Source of the DNA: Streptomyces alanosinicus
Lineage (GTDB): Bacteria > Actinomycetota > Actinomycetes > Streptomycetales > Streptomycetaceae
NCBI RefSeq assembly: GCF_014650595.1
Contig: NZ_BMVG01000001.1
Span: forward strand, 496,001 to 560,000
Direction: 5' to 3'
Length of the DNA stretch: 64,000 nt
Position numbers and translations under genes: made by a program. Each line of letters starts with the position of its first letter. Position 1 is the first letter of the stretch. Shown in pieces: positions 1 to 8,515 of this stretch. A model generated the notes under the pieces. That model saw only the letters and a list, made by a program, of their open reading frames with translations, did not search any database and was not told the origin of the DNA.

Positions 1-8
1 CTCTTTCC

Positions 9-962
9 TCACCCGCGTTTCAGTCCCAGCACCTCCGCCGCCGCGAAGGTCTCCCCCGGTGGCCGGTCCGCGTAGTGCGGGGTGAGCAGCGCGTCCAGTT
101 CGTCGTGGGTGAACGTCTCCTGCTTGCTGTCGAACCTGGCCCGCACGCGCGGCCGTTCCACGATCGCGACCATGCCGCCGTGCACGACGAGCAGCTGGCC
201 GTTGATCCGGGCGGCGGCCGGTGCGGCGAGGTAGCCGACGAGCGGGGCGACATGTTCGGGGGCCAGCGGGTCCAGGCCCTCGTCCGGCGGCCGGAAGCCG
301 GCGAACACGTCCTCGGTCATCCGGGTCCGGGCGCGCGGGCAGATCGCGTTGGCCGTGACGCCGTACTTGGCGAGGGCGAGGGCCGTGGAGGTGGTCAGTC
401 CGACGATGCCGCCTTTCGCGGCCGCGTAGTTGGGCTGGCCCGCGGAGCCGGCGAGGAACGCCTCCGAGGAGGTGTTCACGATCCGTCCGTAGACCTTCTC
501 CCCGCCGGCCGCCTTGGACCGCTCCCGCCAGTGCGCGGCGGCGAAGTGGGTGGTGTTGAAGTGGCCCTTGAGGTGGACGCGGATCACCGAGTCCCACTCG
601 TCCTCGGTCATGGAGAAGACCATGCGGTCGCGCAGGATGCCGGCGTTGTTGACGAGGATGTCCAGCTTGCCGAACTCCTCGATCGCCAACTGCAGGATGC
701 CCCGGGCCTGTTGGAAGTCGGCGACATCCCCCGTGTGGGCCACCGCCCGGCCGCCCCGGGCGCGTATCTCGGCGGCGACCTCTTCGGCGGGTGCCGCCGA
801 GGCCGCGCCCGAGCCGTCCCGGCCCGGCTGCCCGTAGTCGTTGACGACGACGGCCGCGCCGAGCCGGGCGAGTTCGAGGGCCTCGGCCCGGCCGAGCCCG
901 CGTCCGGCGCCGGTGACGACGGCGGACAGCCCCTGCAACGGCCCCTCGGATGGCAGTGCCAT
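9..962 (-). CDS. Short-chain dehydrogenase/reductase (3-hydroxyacyl-CoA dehydrogenase / MFE-2 type)
   Basis: NAD(P)-dependent oxidoreductase of the classical SDR family, 317 residues. The cofactor loop TGAGRGLG lies at residues 17-24, NNAG at 105-108, the catalytic Ser near 166, and the Tyr-x-x-x-Lys pair in NYAAAK at 179-183. The NDYG and SSEAFLAG stretches resemble the hydroxyacyl-CoA dehydrogenase part of multifunctional enzyme 2 and the mycobacterial Hsd4A group, so oxidation of a 3-hydroxyacyl-CoA is likely. I chose the ATG at 962 because the family begins just before the Rossmann fold; the longer open frame upstream is not SDR-like. It follows the alcohol dehydrogenase by 14 bp and is probably the last gene of a three-gene leftward operon. 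Substrate is inferred. Confidence 0.88.
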   Translation of the reverse strand: MALPSEGPLQGLSAVVTGAGRGLGRAEALELARLGAAVVVNDYGQPGRDGSGAASAAPAEEVAAEIRARGGRAVAHTGDVADFQQARGILQLAIEEFGKLDILVNNAGILRDRMVFSMTEDEWDSVIRVHLKGHFNTTHFAAAHWRERSKAAGGEKVYGRIVNTSSEAFLAGSAGQPNYAAAKGGIVGLTTSTALALAKYGVTANAICPRARTRMTEDVFAGFRPPDEGLDPLAPEHVAPLVGYLAAPAAARINGQLLVVHGGMVAIVERPRVRARFDSKQETFTHDELDALLTPHYADRPPGETFAAAEVLGLKRG

Positions 963-976
963 GCCGGCCCCCGTCC

Positions 977-2053
977 TCAGATCTCTATGCACGTACGCAG
1001 GGCCGTCCCGGTACGCATCTGGTCCAGTGCCTCGTTGATCTCCGCGAGGGGGACCCGGTGGGTGATCAGGCCCGCCAGGTCGATCCGGCCGGCCCGCCAC
1101 AGGGCGATCGCGCGCTCGTAGGAGCGCAGCACGTCCCCGCCGCCGTACATGGACGGCAGGATGCGCTTCTCGTCGAAGAACAGCTCGAACATGTTGAGCT
1201 GCAGGAAGTCGTCCATGGCGCCGGCGCCGACCACGACGAGGGTGCCGCCGCGGCGGGTGTTCTCGTAGGCGGTGCGGGCGGTGGCCGACCGGCCGACGAC
1301 CTCGAAGACATAGTCGAAGCCCTCGCCGCCGGTGACCTGCTGTCTGACCTCGGCCAGCTCCTCCGGTGCGACGGCCTTCGTGGCGCCGAACCTCAGGGCG
1401 GACTCGCGCCGGGTGGCGACCGGGTCCACGGCGACGATCTCGGCGGCGCCCTTCAGCCGGGCCCCCTGCACCGCCGAGATGCCGACGCCGCCGCAGCCGA
1501 TGACGGCGACCGACGAACCGGCCTGCACATCAGCGGTGTTGAGGGCGGCACCGAGTCCGGTGGTGACCCCGCAGCCGATCAGCGCGGCCACGTCGAAGGG
1601 CACGTCCTCGGGGATGGGCACGGCGCAGCCCGCGTCGACCACGACCTCCTCGGCGAAGGTGCCGGTGCCGGCGAAGCCGAAGACATCACCGCCGGGGCGC
1701 TTGAAGTTGGGGGTGCCCGCGTTCATGAATCCGGCCAGGCACAGCTGGGTCTGGCCGCGCTTGCAGGCCGGACAGGCCCCGCACGCGGGCAGCCAGCAGA
1801 TCACCACCCGGTCACCGGGCCGCAGCCCCCGCACCCCTTCCCCGACGTCGAGGATCTCGCCCGCGCCCTCGTGGCCCGGCACGAACGGCGCGGGCTGCGG
1901 CAGTACGCCGCTCATCGCGGACAGGTCCGAGTGGCACAGCCCGGTGGCGCGCACCCGGACCCTGACCCTGCCGGGGCCGAAGCCCACCGCCTCGACGTCG
2001 TCGAGGACCTCCAGTTTTTCCTGGCCGATCTCGTGCAGTACGGCTGCGCGCAT
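977..2053 (-). CDS. Zinc-dependent alcohol dehydrogenase (MDR family)
   Basis: Medium-chain zinc alcohol dehydrogenase of 358 residues. Catalytic zinc ligands are visible as Cys40 and His61-Glu62 (PGHEGAG), and the structural zinc site as four cysteines at 91, 94, 97 and 105. The Rossmann motif VIGCGGVGIS follows, with VVGAGAMDDF further on. It resembles the class III / NDMA-type alcohol dehydrogenases found in actinobacterial lipid-catabolic operons. Middle gene of the leftward operon between the MaoC hydratase (29 bp upstream) and the SDR (14 bp downstream), so it probably oxidises an alcohol intermediate of the same pathway to the aldehyde. Family is certain, substrate is inferred. Confidence 0.9.
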   Translation of the reverse strand: MRAAVLHEIGQEKLEVLDDVEAVGFGPGRVRVRVRATGLCHSDLSAMSGVLPQPAPFVPGHEGAGEILDVGEGVRGLRPGDRVVICWLPACGACPACKRGQTQLCLAGFMNAGTPNFKRPGGDVFGFAGTGTFAEEVVVDAGCAVPIPEDVPFDVAALIGCGVTTGLGAALNTADVQAGSSVAVIGCGGVGISAVQGARLKGAAEIVAVDPVATRRESALRFGATKAVAPEELAEVRQQVTGGEGFDYVFEVVGRSATARTAYENTRRGGTLVVVGAGAMDDFLQLNMFELFFDEKRILPSMYGGGDVLRSYERAIALWRAGRIDLAGLITHRVPLAEINEALDQMRTGTALRTCIEI

Positions 2054-2082
2054 GGTGCGGCTCCCCTCAACTGCTCACTGGA

Positions 2083-2958
2083 TCAAGAGTGTTCGACGAT
2101 CGTGTCGGCGAGGACCGGCGCGTCGTCCCGCTCGACCGCGCTGACGGCCACCCGCACGCTCCCCTCCCCCTGCCACATACGGATGCGCAGGGTCTCCCCG
2201 GGGAACACGACCCCGGCGAACCGGGTGGTGTACGACCGCACGCGGCCCACCTCTCCGTCGAGCAGGGTGTCCACGACCGCCTTGAGCGTGATGCCGTAGG
2301 TGCACAGCCCGTGCAGGATGGGCCTGTCGAAGCCGGCGCGCCGGGCGAAGTCGGGGTCGGCGTGCAGCGGGTTCCAGTCGCCGGAGAGGCGGTAGAGGAG
2401 GGCCTGGTCCTCGCGGACCGGGCGTTCGAGGATCCGGTCGGGTTCACCGGCGGGCGGTTCGAGGCGGGTGCTCGGCCCGCGGTCGCCGCCCCACCCGCCT
2501 TCGCCGCGTACGAAGATCTGCGCGTCGTTGGTCCACAGCGGGCCGTCGGCGTCGGCGACCTCGGTGCGCAGGACCAGGATGGCGGCCTTGCCCTTGTCGT
2601 AGACGGCGGCGAGCCGGTTGGTGGCTCTCGCGGTGCCCTCGGCCGGGATGGGGCGGTGGATCTCCAGAGTCTGCCCGCCGTGCAGGACCTTGGCGAGTTC
2701 GACCTCGACACCGGGCATGGACAGCCCGCTGATCACGCCGGGCGCGCCGGATCCCGCGACGGTGGCGAAGCTCGGCAGGACGTGCAGCCGGGACTCCAGG
2801 GTGTAGCGCAGTTCGCCGGGATCGAGGGCGGGGTTGTGTTTGTCGGGATTCGCGGCCGCGCCGATGCCGAGGTGATAGAGCTGGACGTCCTTCGTGGTCC
2901 AGGAGATGTCCCCGGTACGGGGCTCGGCCGCGAGGGCTTTGGCTGCGTCGATGGGCAT
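2083..2958 (-). CDS. MaoC-like (R)-specific enoyl-CoA hydratase
   Basis: Double hot-dog enoyl-CoA hydratase 2, 291 residues. The hydratase 2 motif is clear in the C-terminal half (YRLSGDWNPLHADPDF, then GFDRPILHGLCTYG), giving the catalytic Asp and His. The N-terminal half carries the non-catalytic hot-dog fold, as in MFE-2 and the mycobacterial Hsd4B/HtdY proteins, which it closely resembles in layout and in its MPID start. I chose the ATG at 2958 because CAGGAG lies just upstream; a further in-frame start at 2979 lacks a ribosome site. First gene of the hydratase-alcohol dehydrogenase-SDR operon. Hydratase and SDR together can carry out two successive beta-oxidation steps. A KstR-type box lies 80 bp upstream. 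Confidence 0.9.
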   Translation of the reverse strand: MPIDAAKALAAEPRTGDISWTTKDVQLYHLGIGAAANPDKHNPALDPGELRYTLESRLHVLPSFATVAGSGAPGVISGLSMPGVEVELAKVLHGGQTLEIHRPIPAEGTARATNRLAAVYDKGKAAILVLRTEVADADGPLWTNDAQIFVRGEGGWGGDRGPSTRLEPPAGEPDRILERPVREDQALLYRLSGDWNPLHADPDFARRAGFDRPILHGLCTYGITLKAVVDTLLDGEVGRVRSYTTRFAGVVFPGETLRIRMWQGEGSVRVAVSAVERDDAPVLADTIVEHS

Positions 2959-3037
2959 ACGGCTCCTGTGGCGGTTCAAGACCCCGGCACGGCCGTCCGC
3001 ACCGTCGGCCGCACCGAGGTCGTCCTGGGGGCGGATC

Positions 3038-3051
3038 TAGAACGCGTTCCA
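3038..3051 (-). promoter_or_regulatory. KstR-type operator upstream of MaoC operon
   Basis: TAGAACGCGTTCCA matches the mycobacterial KstR operator consensus TNNAACNNGTTNNA at every fixed position. It lies 80 bp upstream of the hydratase start, in the 326 bp region that separates the leftward operon from the rightward sensor kinase. The window encodes a KstR-like repressor at 21123. Binding is inferred. Confidence 0.72.
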
Positions 3052-3097
3052 GTCCAGCGCCCTCTGTATAGCCGAGGGCTCTTCAGTTGTGAAGGCT

Positions 3098-3114
3098 CCT
3101 GACGGAGTGTCAGG
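3098..3114. promoter_or_regulatory. Inverted repeat CTGACGG-N4-TCAG, copy 1
   Basis: CCTGACGGAGTGTCAGG is a 17-base inverted repeat with 6-base arms. It shares CTGACGG-N4-TCAG with sites at 11259 and 15913. Here it sits 47 bp beyond the KstR-type box in the divergent region between the MaoC operon and the sensor kinase, so it could act on either gene. The regulator is unknown. Confidence 0.5.
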
Positions 3115-3284
3115 TGTCGCGGTCGGTGACATTTGTACTGCCCGACTCCGTACATGCGCATCTGCCCGGAGTGGGGCCCGGGTGCCATCATCGTGGCGAC
3201 GGCTTGGCTGGAACTGTTCGGTTCGTACGCTGTGCTGTCGTACCGCCGTACGGCGGGGACCAGCTGATCGGGGGAAACACGGAC

Positions 3285-4565
3285 ATGACGGTGTTGCGCA
3301 GAGCACGGAGCCAGGCGCGGGCCTGGCAGGCCGAGCGGCTTGAGTGGAAGGCGGAGCTGGAGCGCTTCAGGGCCGCGCAGCGGGCCGCCGGGAAGCGGGG
3401 GCGGGGCGAGCACTCGGACGTCGACCATCCGGGACCGCCGCCCACCGGCTTCGCGCTGCTGCCCTGGCTGCTGATGGGGATGGGGGCCTTCTCCAACCTG
3501 CTCCAGGGCACGACCCCGAACCCGCTGATCGGCGGCCTGGGCCTGCTCGCCTTCAACTCCCTGTACGTCTACGTCACGTTCCGCGCCTTCCACCGGGAGA
3601 CGCGCGAGGCGGTCTCCACCCGGGTGGCGCTGGCGCTCATGGGCCTGCTGACCACAGGCCTGGCCCTCGGCTACGGCGGCACCTGGCTGATGTTCTTCCC
3701 GCTGCTCGGCCTCGCGACCGGCGCCACCCTGCGCGGCCCCTGGCTCGGCCGTACCGGCATCCTGCTCGCGGTGTACGCGGCGGTGGTCTCCGGCGTCCGC
3801 GACAACTGGGGCGACGCCACGAACATCGGCTACGCCACGTTCCTGTCCAGCATGGTGACCGCCGCGATCCTCGGTCTGTCCGAGGCGGTGCGGGAGCTGC
3901 GCGCCGCCCGTGAGGAGCTGGCCCGGCGCGCGGTGGAGAAGGAGCGGCTGCGCTTCTCGCGCGATCTGCACGACCTGCTGGGGCACACTCTGTCGGTGAT
4001 CGTGGTGAAGTCCGAGGCGGCCCGGCGGCTGGCCCCGCGCGACATGGACGCCGCGCTGGGCCAGATCGCGGACATCGAGTCGGTGGGCCGGCAGGCGCTC
4101 ACCGAGATCCGCGAGGCGGTGACCGGCTACCGGGAGGGCAGCCTCGCCACCGAACTGACCCGGGCCCGTTCGGCGCTGTCCGCGGCGAGCGTGGAGCCGG
4201 TGGTCCGGCAGTCCGGTACGCCGCTCGAACCGCAGACCGAGGCGCTCCTCGGCTGGGTGGTGCGCGAGGCGGTCACCAATGTGGTCCGGCACAGCGACGC
4301 CGGCCGCTGTGAGATCACCGTGGAGAGCGGCGCGGAGCGGGTCCGGCTGACCGTCACCGACAACGGCAGCGGCAAGCCGGTGATCCGGCCCGAGCCGGGG
4401 ATCGGCGGCACGGGTCTGAAGGGGCTGACCGAGCGCCTCGCGGCGGCGGGCGGCTCGCTCACGGTCGGCCCGTCGCCACGCGGCGGTTTCACGGTGACCG
4501 CCGAACTCCCGGTGCAGTCGGCGGGGTTGGTGCAAGCGGCGGCTACGGCGCCCAGGGCGAGCTGA
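3285..4565 (+). CDS. Sensor histidine kinase, DesK/NarL-partner type (HisKA_3)
   Basis: Membrane sensor kinase of 426 residues. The N-terminal half has about five hydrophobic segments (from LLPWLLMGMGAFSNLL to ILGLSEAVREL). The dimerisation domain has the phosphorylated histidine at residue 229 in RDLHDLLGHTLS, followed by a HATPase_c domain with the N box in REAVTNVVRHS and the GTGLKGLTERL region. HisKA_3 kinases pair with LuxR/NarL-type response regulators, and one lies on the same strand at 6409. The usual direct adjacency is broken by an arabinofuranosidase gene on the opposite strand, which this gene overlaps tail to tail by 23 bp. I chose the ATG at 3285 with GGGGGAAAC upstream. The signal sensed is unknown. 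Confidence 0.85.
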   Translation: MTVLRRARSQARAWQAERLEWKAELERFRAAQRAAGKRGRGEHSDVDHPGPPPTGFALLPWLLMGMGAFSNLLQGTTPNPLIGGLGLLAFNSLYVYVTFRAFHRETREAVSTRVALALMGLLTTGLALGYGGTWLMFFPLLGLATGATLRGPWLGRTGILLAVYAAVVSGVRDNWGDATNIGYATFLSSMVTAAILGLSEAVRELRAAREELARRAVEKERLRFSRDLHDLLGHTLSVIVVKSEAARRLAPRDMDAALGQIADIESVGRQALTEIREAVTGYREGSLATELTRARSALSAASVEPVVRQSGTPLEPQTEALLGWVVREAVTNVVRHSDAGRCEITVESGAERVRLTVTDNGSGKPVIRPEPGIGGTGLKGLTERLAAAGGSLTVGPSPRGGFTVTAELPVQSAGLVQAAATAPRAS

Positions 4566-6105
4566 CCGCCCAGCTGACGTCGTCGGTCCAGGACGTGGCG
4601 CTGTCGAAGTCGTTGGACCCGCCGTCGCTCGCTATGTACAGGTTGTACTTGTAGTGGCGTAGGTATCTGGTCGGGTAGTTGTACGAGGCGAACGAGGTGC
4701 CGGTGCCGCTCTTGCCCGTCTGCGGGCAGAAGGTGGCGTCGGCCCGGAACTGGGCGGTGCCGTCCATGGGCTGCCGGTAGATCGTGAAGTTGTAGTGGCG
4801 CAGGAAGTCTCCGGGGTAGTCGCGCGACTCGAAGGAGACGCAGGAACGGTCGGCGAGCCCCCTGCGGACGATCCAGGTGGCGTCGTTCTTGTCCAGGCCG
4901 GAGCTGCTGGAGGTGAGGGCCCTGAGGACTCCGGCGTTGTTCTGGTGGCGGACGTAGTCGCTGGTGCAGCAGGACGTGGTGGCGCGCAGGGAGATCTCCG
5001 AGCCCGCGTTCAGCGTGCCGGTGCTGCCGGTCGCGCCGCCGTAGCCGACGGAGACGATGTCCGCCTGGACGGCGTTGTCGGCGGCGTCGGTCGGGATGCC
5101 GGAGGTCATGACGCCCTCGAAGAAGGAGCCGATGGAGCCGTTGCTGTTGTCTCCGCCGGTGCCGAGGACGATCGCGCCCTCCTGGTGCATCGGCGAGTAT
5201 CCACTGGCGGTCGGCTCACCTCCGGAATAGGTGGTCGTGAGCCCACCGGATTGGGCATTCCCGTATTTCAGCGCGAAATGGTTCTGGCCGTTGTTCTTGA
5301 GCAGCGCGGTCACGAAAGGCAGTGGTCCGGTGCCGGTGTTGGAGGTGTTCTTGCTGTATCCGGCGTCCGACTGGAACAGCCCGTTCTCCAGGTCGGCCTG
5401 CACCCAGGGGCCCTGTCCGTAGCAGGGCGAGAACCAGCACTCGGTGCCGAAGTTGATGGCGTCCATGTGCCCGTTGCCGGTGTCCTTGTTGTTGGTCTCG
5501 GCGTTGCCGTAGTCGAAGCAGCAGGCGCCGTTGACATGGGTGCCGGACGTCACCATGTACATCCCCTCGGCGGCGCCGTTGGTCGCGACGCCGGAGGTGG
5601 AGTCGTTGCGGTAGCCCATGCCGGCGGATATCTCCAGGCCGTAGACCTGGTGGCCGCCGACGGTGACCGGCAGCGCGTCGGCGGGCGCGCCGACATCGGC
5701 CTTGCCGGCGCCGCCCGCGCCCTCGACCGTGAGGTCGTTGTGGCGCGGGGACTGGTCGTAGATCCTGGTGATGATGCAGGTCGTGCCCGAGCAGAAGGAG
5801 TCCTGGGCGGCCGCGTTCGCGTATCCGCCGGCGGACAGCAGACCGATGTTCGCGCTCGCCCCGTCGGAGGCCCGCTGCACCTGGTAGAGCGGGCCGCTGT
5901 ACGAGGAGTACAGCGCGCGGGCCAGGCTGTGCGCGGCGACGCAGGGGGTGCCCGCGGCGGCGTAGACGTCACAGGGCAGCGAACTCGCGGCGGCGGCCTG
6001 CGGCACACCGACGCCGAGGAGCAGCGCGGCGAGGGTCGCGAGGCCGGCGAGCACGGACAGGGCGGCGCTTCTCAGGCGTCGGGGGCGGGGTGTTCTGAAG
6101 AGCAA
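4543..6105 (-). CDS. abfB: Secreted GH54 alpha-L-arabinofuranosidase with CBM42 domain
   Basis: Extracellular enzyme of 520 residues that removes arabinose side chains from arabinoxylan or arabinan. A Sec signal peptide covers about residues 1-40. The GH54 catalytic domain follows, with the vicinal cysteine pair CCFDYG at 195-196. By alignment from memory with the Aspergillus AbfB family, the nucleophile is Glu240 (in ADLENG) and the general acid Asp319 (in GTGGDNSN). The C-terminal AbfB/CBM42 arabinose-binding domain shows two RHY repeats (FLRHYNF, YLRHYKY). Full length for the family. The promoter region carries a perfect 13-base inverted repeat. It lies between a kinase and a response regulator of the opposite orientation, which suggests insertion into a two-component locus. 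Confidence 0.93.
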   Translation of the reverse strand: MLFRTPRPRRLRSAALSVLAGLATLAALLLGVGVPQAAAASSLPCDVYAAAGTPCVAAHSLARALYSSYSGPLYQVQRASDGASANIGLLSAGGYANAAAQDSFCSGTTCIITRIYDQSPRHNDLTVEGAGGAGKADVGAPADALPVTVGGHQVYGLEISAGMGYRNDSTSGVATNGAAEGMYMVTSGTHVNGACCFDYGNAETNNKDTGNGHMDAINFGTECWFSPCYGQGPWVQADLENGLFQSDAGYSKNTSNTGTGPLPFVTALLKNNGQNHFALKYGNAQSGGLTTTYSGGEPTASGYSPMHQEGAIVLGTGGDNSNGSIGSFFEGVMTSGIPTDAADNAVQADIVSVGYGGATGSTGTLNAGSEISLRATTSCCTSDYVRHQNNAGVLRALTSSSSGLDKNDATWIVRRGLADRSCVSFESRDYPGDFLRHYNFTIYRQPMDGTAQFRADATFCPQTGKSGTGTSFASYNYPTRYLRHYKYNLYIASDGGSNDFDSATSWTDDVSWAVSSPWAP

Positions 6106-6137
6106 GACGCACCTCGGTTCGTCACGGGGCAGCGTCC

Positions 6138-6176
6138 GTTCGGTATTTCGGACAATGTTCGATCGAAATACCGAAC
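6138..6176 (-). promoter_or_regulatory. Perfect inverted repeat upstream of the arabinofuranosidase
   Basis: Arms GTTCGGTATTTCG (6138-6150) and CGAAATACCGAAC (6164-6176) are perfect complements around a 13-base centre that itself contains TTCGATCGAA. It lies 33 bp upstream of the arabinofuranosidase start and is AT-richer than its surroundings, as expected for a sugar-responsive operator overlapping the promoter. The regulator is not known. The rest of the stretch up to 6408 shows no convincing gene. Confidence 0.6.
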
Positions 6177-6408
6177 CTATTCCGCTGCCAAATTGCGGGG
6201 GGATTTGGAAATGCAGGGGCGATTGTTTGCACGCCGTCCGCGACCGTCAACCCCCGCTGCACGGAATCAAGCGGATTCTTTACCGGAGAGGACCGCACGC
6301 CGCGTCAATCACCGGACGAAATCCGCCCCTTCAGGCATCAGCCAGACGATGTCCGCGAAACCCTCGGCACTGCCGGGGCGATGGGCCCGGTGGCCGTAGG
6401 CTGAGCGC

Positions 6409-7050
6409 ATGAACGAGATGCCGCGGGACGGCAGGCCCGCCAAGTGCATCCGGGTTCTGCTGGCCGAGGACCAGGGCATGATGCGTGGTGCGCTCGCCCT
6501 GCTGCTCGGCATGGAGCACGACATCGAGGTCGTCGCCCAGCTCTCCCGTGGTGACACGATCGTGGAGGCGGCGCTGCTGCACCGGCCGGACGTGGCCCTG
6601 CTGGACATCGAACTGCCCGGCACCAGCGGGCTGGACGCCGCGGCCGAGCTGCGGGACCAGGCGCCCGACTGCCGGGTGCTGATCCTCACCACCTTCGGCC
6701 GGCCCGGCTATCTGCGCCGGGCCATGGAGGCCGGGGCCGCCGGGTTCCTCGTCAAGGACGGGCCCGTGGAGGAACTCGCCGCGGCGATCCGGCGCGTGCT
6801 CACCGGGGAGACCGTCGTCGACCCGGCGCTGGCCGCCGCCGCGCTCAGTGCCGGACCGAGCCCGCTGACGGCCCGTGAGTGCGATGTGCTCAAGGCGTCC
6901 GTGGACGGGGCGACGGTCGCCGACATCGCCGGCACGCTGCATCTGTCCGAGTCCACGGTGCGCAACTACCTCTCCTCGGCGATCGGCAAGACCGGCACCC
7001 GCAACCGGGCGGAGGCGGTACGCGAGGCCCGGCAGCAGGGGTGGCTGTGA
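6409..7050 (+). CDS. NarL/LuxR-family response regulator
   Basis: Two-component response regulator of 213 residues. The receiver domain shows the acidic pair near Asp21, the phospho-acceptor Asp66 in DVALLDIELPG, the Thr in LILTTFG and the Lys in FLVKDG. A LuxR-type HTH follows (LTARECDVLKASVDGATVADIA and SESTVRNYLSSAIGKTGTRNR). DesR-like proteins with this arrangement pair with HisKA_3 kinases, so the kinase ending at 4565 is the likely partner even though an arabinofuranosidase gene lies between them. The ribosome site is weak. Target genes are unknown. Confidence 0.88.
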   Translation: MNEMPRDGRPAKCIRVLLAEDQGMMRGALALLLGMEHDIEVVAQLSRGDTIVEAALLHRPDVALLDIELPGTSGLDAAAELRDQAPDCRVLILTTFGRPGYLRRAMEAGAAGFLVKDGPVEELAAAIRRVLTGETVVDPALAAAALSAGPSPLTARECDVLKASVDGATVADIAGTLHLSESTVRNYLSSAIGKTGTRNRAEAVREARQQGWL

Positions 7051-7063
7051 CCTCCCGGAGGTG

Positions 7064-7924
7064 CTACTTCGTCACGACCACCGATGCGTAGGCCGCCCCG
7101 TCCGGCTTGGTCACCTCCGCCGACGCGTAGGACGTCCCTTCCGGCGCCACGCACGTGAACCAGTTGGCCCCCTGGAAGCCGTCCACCACGCGGATCGCCG
7201 ACCCCGTGTCGTGGGCGGAGTAGCCCTCGGCCGGCTCGGCCACAGCCGTCGTGCCGTCCTTCCAGTGGCAGGTGACCTGCCGGGCGGTCTTGGCGACCAT
7301 GCCGACCACCAGCCGTCCGGAGCTCTCGCCGCCGTACCCCAGCCGGGTCGCCGCGGCCTCCATGTCCTTGCCCGAGTAGCTTTCGAACTTGTCGACCGTG
7401 CTGAACATGACCTGCTGCGGCCGGTTCTCGCCCCAGGCCCGGGTCGCGAAGTACGAGGTCTTGCCGACTAGGTCGGCGGCCCTGTGCGCATCCGCCGGCC
7501 TGAGGCCCAGCTCACCCATGGCGTCGAGCTGCCGGGCCGCCTCCCCCTCGTCGCGCGGCGCTCCCCACACCTGGACGGCGACGTGCCACTCCTTGCCCTT
7601 GTACATGCCCCACGCCAGCTCGGTCCGCTGCGGGTCGTACACGTGCCGCGCCTCGGCCGAGGCCGGCGGCTTCGCCTCGTTCGCCTGCCGGACCGCCGGG
7701 CCGCCGCCCGGCAGGCCCGTCACCGCGAGAGCGCCCGTCGTCCCGGCCACCACCAGCGCCGTGGCCGACGCCACCGCCCACCGCCGCGCCCTGCGCCGCC
7801 GGCCGGCGCGCAGCACCGCCTGCACCGGGGCCGTACCGATCTCGACCCCGTCCGCGGCGTCCGCGAGGAGAAGGGCGATGTCCGTCTGCGCCGTCATGTC
7901 GTACGTCTCCCGGTCCGCGCTCAT
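7064..7924 (-). CDS. Membrane-anchored partner of the adjacent SigE-type sigma factor (possible anti-sigma factor)
   Basis: Single-pass membrane protein of 286 residues. A short cytoplasmic segment of about 45 residues precedes a basic patch (RRRRARR) and one hydrophobic helix (AVASATALVVAGTTGALAVTG), followed by an extracytoplasmic domain of about 200 residues with no family I recognise. The start codon overlaps the stop of the sigma gene by one base (TGATG), so the two are translationally coupled. This arrangement is typical of membrane partners of SigE-type sigma factors in Streptomyces, which may act as anti-sigma factors. No ZAS zinc motif is visible, so an anti-sigma role is inferred from context only. 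Confidence 0.7.
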   Translation of the reverse strand: MSADRETYDMTAQTDIALLLADAADGVEIGTAPVQAVLRAGRRRRARRWAVASATALVVAGTTGALAVTGLPGGGPAVRQANEAKPPASAEARHVYDPQRTELAWGMYKGKEWHVAVQVWGAPRDEGEAARQLDAMGELGLRPADAHRAADLVGKTSYFATRAWGENRPQQVMFSTVDKFESYSGKDMEAAATRLGYGGESSGRLVVGMVAKTARQVTCHWKDGTTAVAEPAEGYSAHDTGSAIRVVDGFQGANWFTCVAPEGTSYASAEVTKPDGAAYASVVVTK

Positions 7925-8463
7925 CACTTCCGCCCTCCGTACGTCACCGTCTCGGCCAGTGCCGGTATGGCCCGGAGTTTCGCGATCCCCTTGGCCGCGT
8001 TGCTCTTCACCGTGCCGACCGAGCAGCCCATCGCCTCCGCCGCCTGTGTCTCCGTCAGGTCCTCCCAGTAGCGCAGGACGACCGCCTCGCGCTGCCGCAC
8101 GGGCAGCTGGGCGAGCGCCTTGAGCAGCGCGCCGCGGTCGTCGGCCTGCGCGATCCGGTCGCCCGCCTCGGGCACCTCGTGCACCAGGCCCGAGTCGTCC
8201 TTCGGAGCCAGGAACTCCTTGAGCCTCTTTCTGTGCTTGCGTGCGTGGAGGTTGATCATCACGCGCCGCACATAGGCCTCCGGGTCGTCGGCCGCGCCGA
8301 CCTTGCGCCAGGACACATAGACCCGCTCCAGCGTCGACTGGACCAGGTCCTCGGCGGCGTGCTGCTCCCCCGTGAGGAGAAACGCCGTACGCATCAGCCG
8401 CGGCCAGCGGCCGATCATGAAGCTTTGGAACTCCTCGTTCCGAACCTGCTTCCCGTCCCCCAT
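7924..8463 (-). CDS. SigE-family ECF RNA polymerase sigma factor
   Basis: ECF sigma factor of 179 residues. Region 2 is seen in MRTAFLLTGEQHAAEDLVQSTLERVYVSW and RRVMINLHARKHRK; region 4 in LPVRQREAVVLRYWEDLTETQAAEAMGCSVGTVKSNAAKGIAKLR. These features place it in the actinobacterial SigE/SigL-like group that is co-encoded with a membrane protein. I chose the ATG at 8463 because AGGGAGG lies 6 bases upstream; a GTG at 8469 is in frame but overlaps that site. The stop overlaps the start of the downstream membrane partner. It directs RNA polymerase to an unknown regulon. Confidence 0.9.
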   Translation of the reverse strand: MGDGKQVRNEEFQSFMIGRWPRLMRTAFLLTGEQHAAEDLVQSTLERVYVSWRKVGAADDPEAYVRRVMINLHARKHRKRLKEFLAPKDDSGLVHEVPEAGDRIAQADDRGALLKALAQLPVRQREAVVLRYWEDLTETQAAEAMGCSVGTVKSNAAKGIAKLRAIPALAETVTYGGRK

Positions 8464-8515
8464 GGGCACCTCCCTTGATGTATGAAGGAGTCCATGGGCA
8501 GCCCGGACCGTTGCC

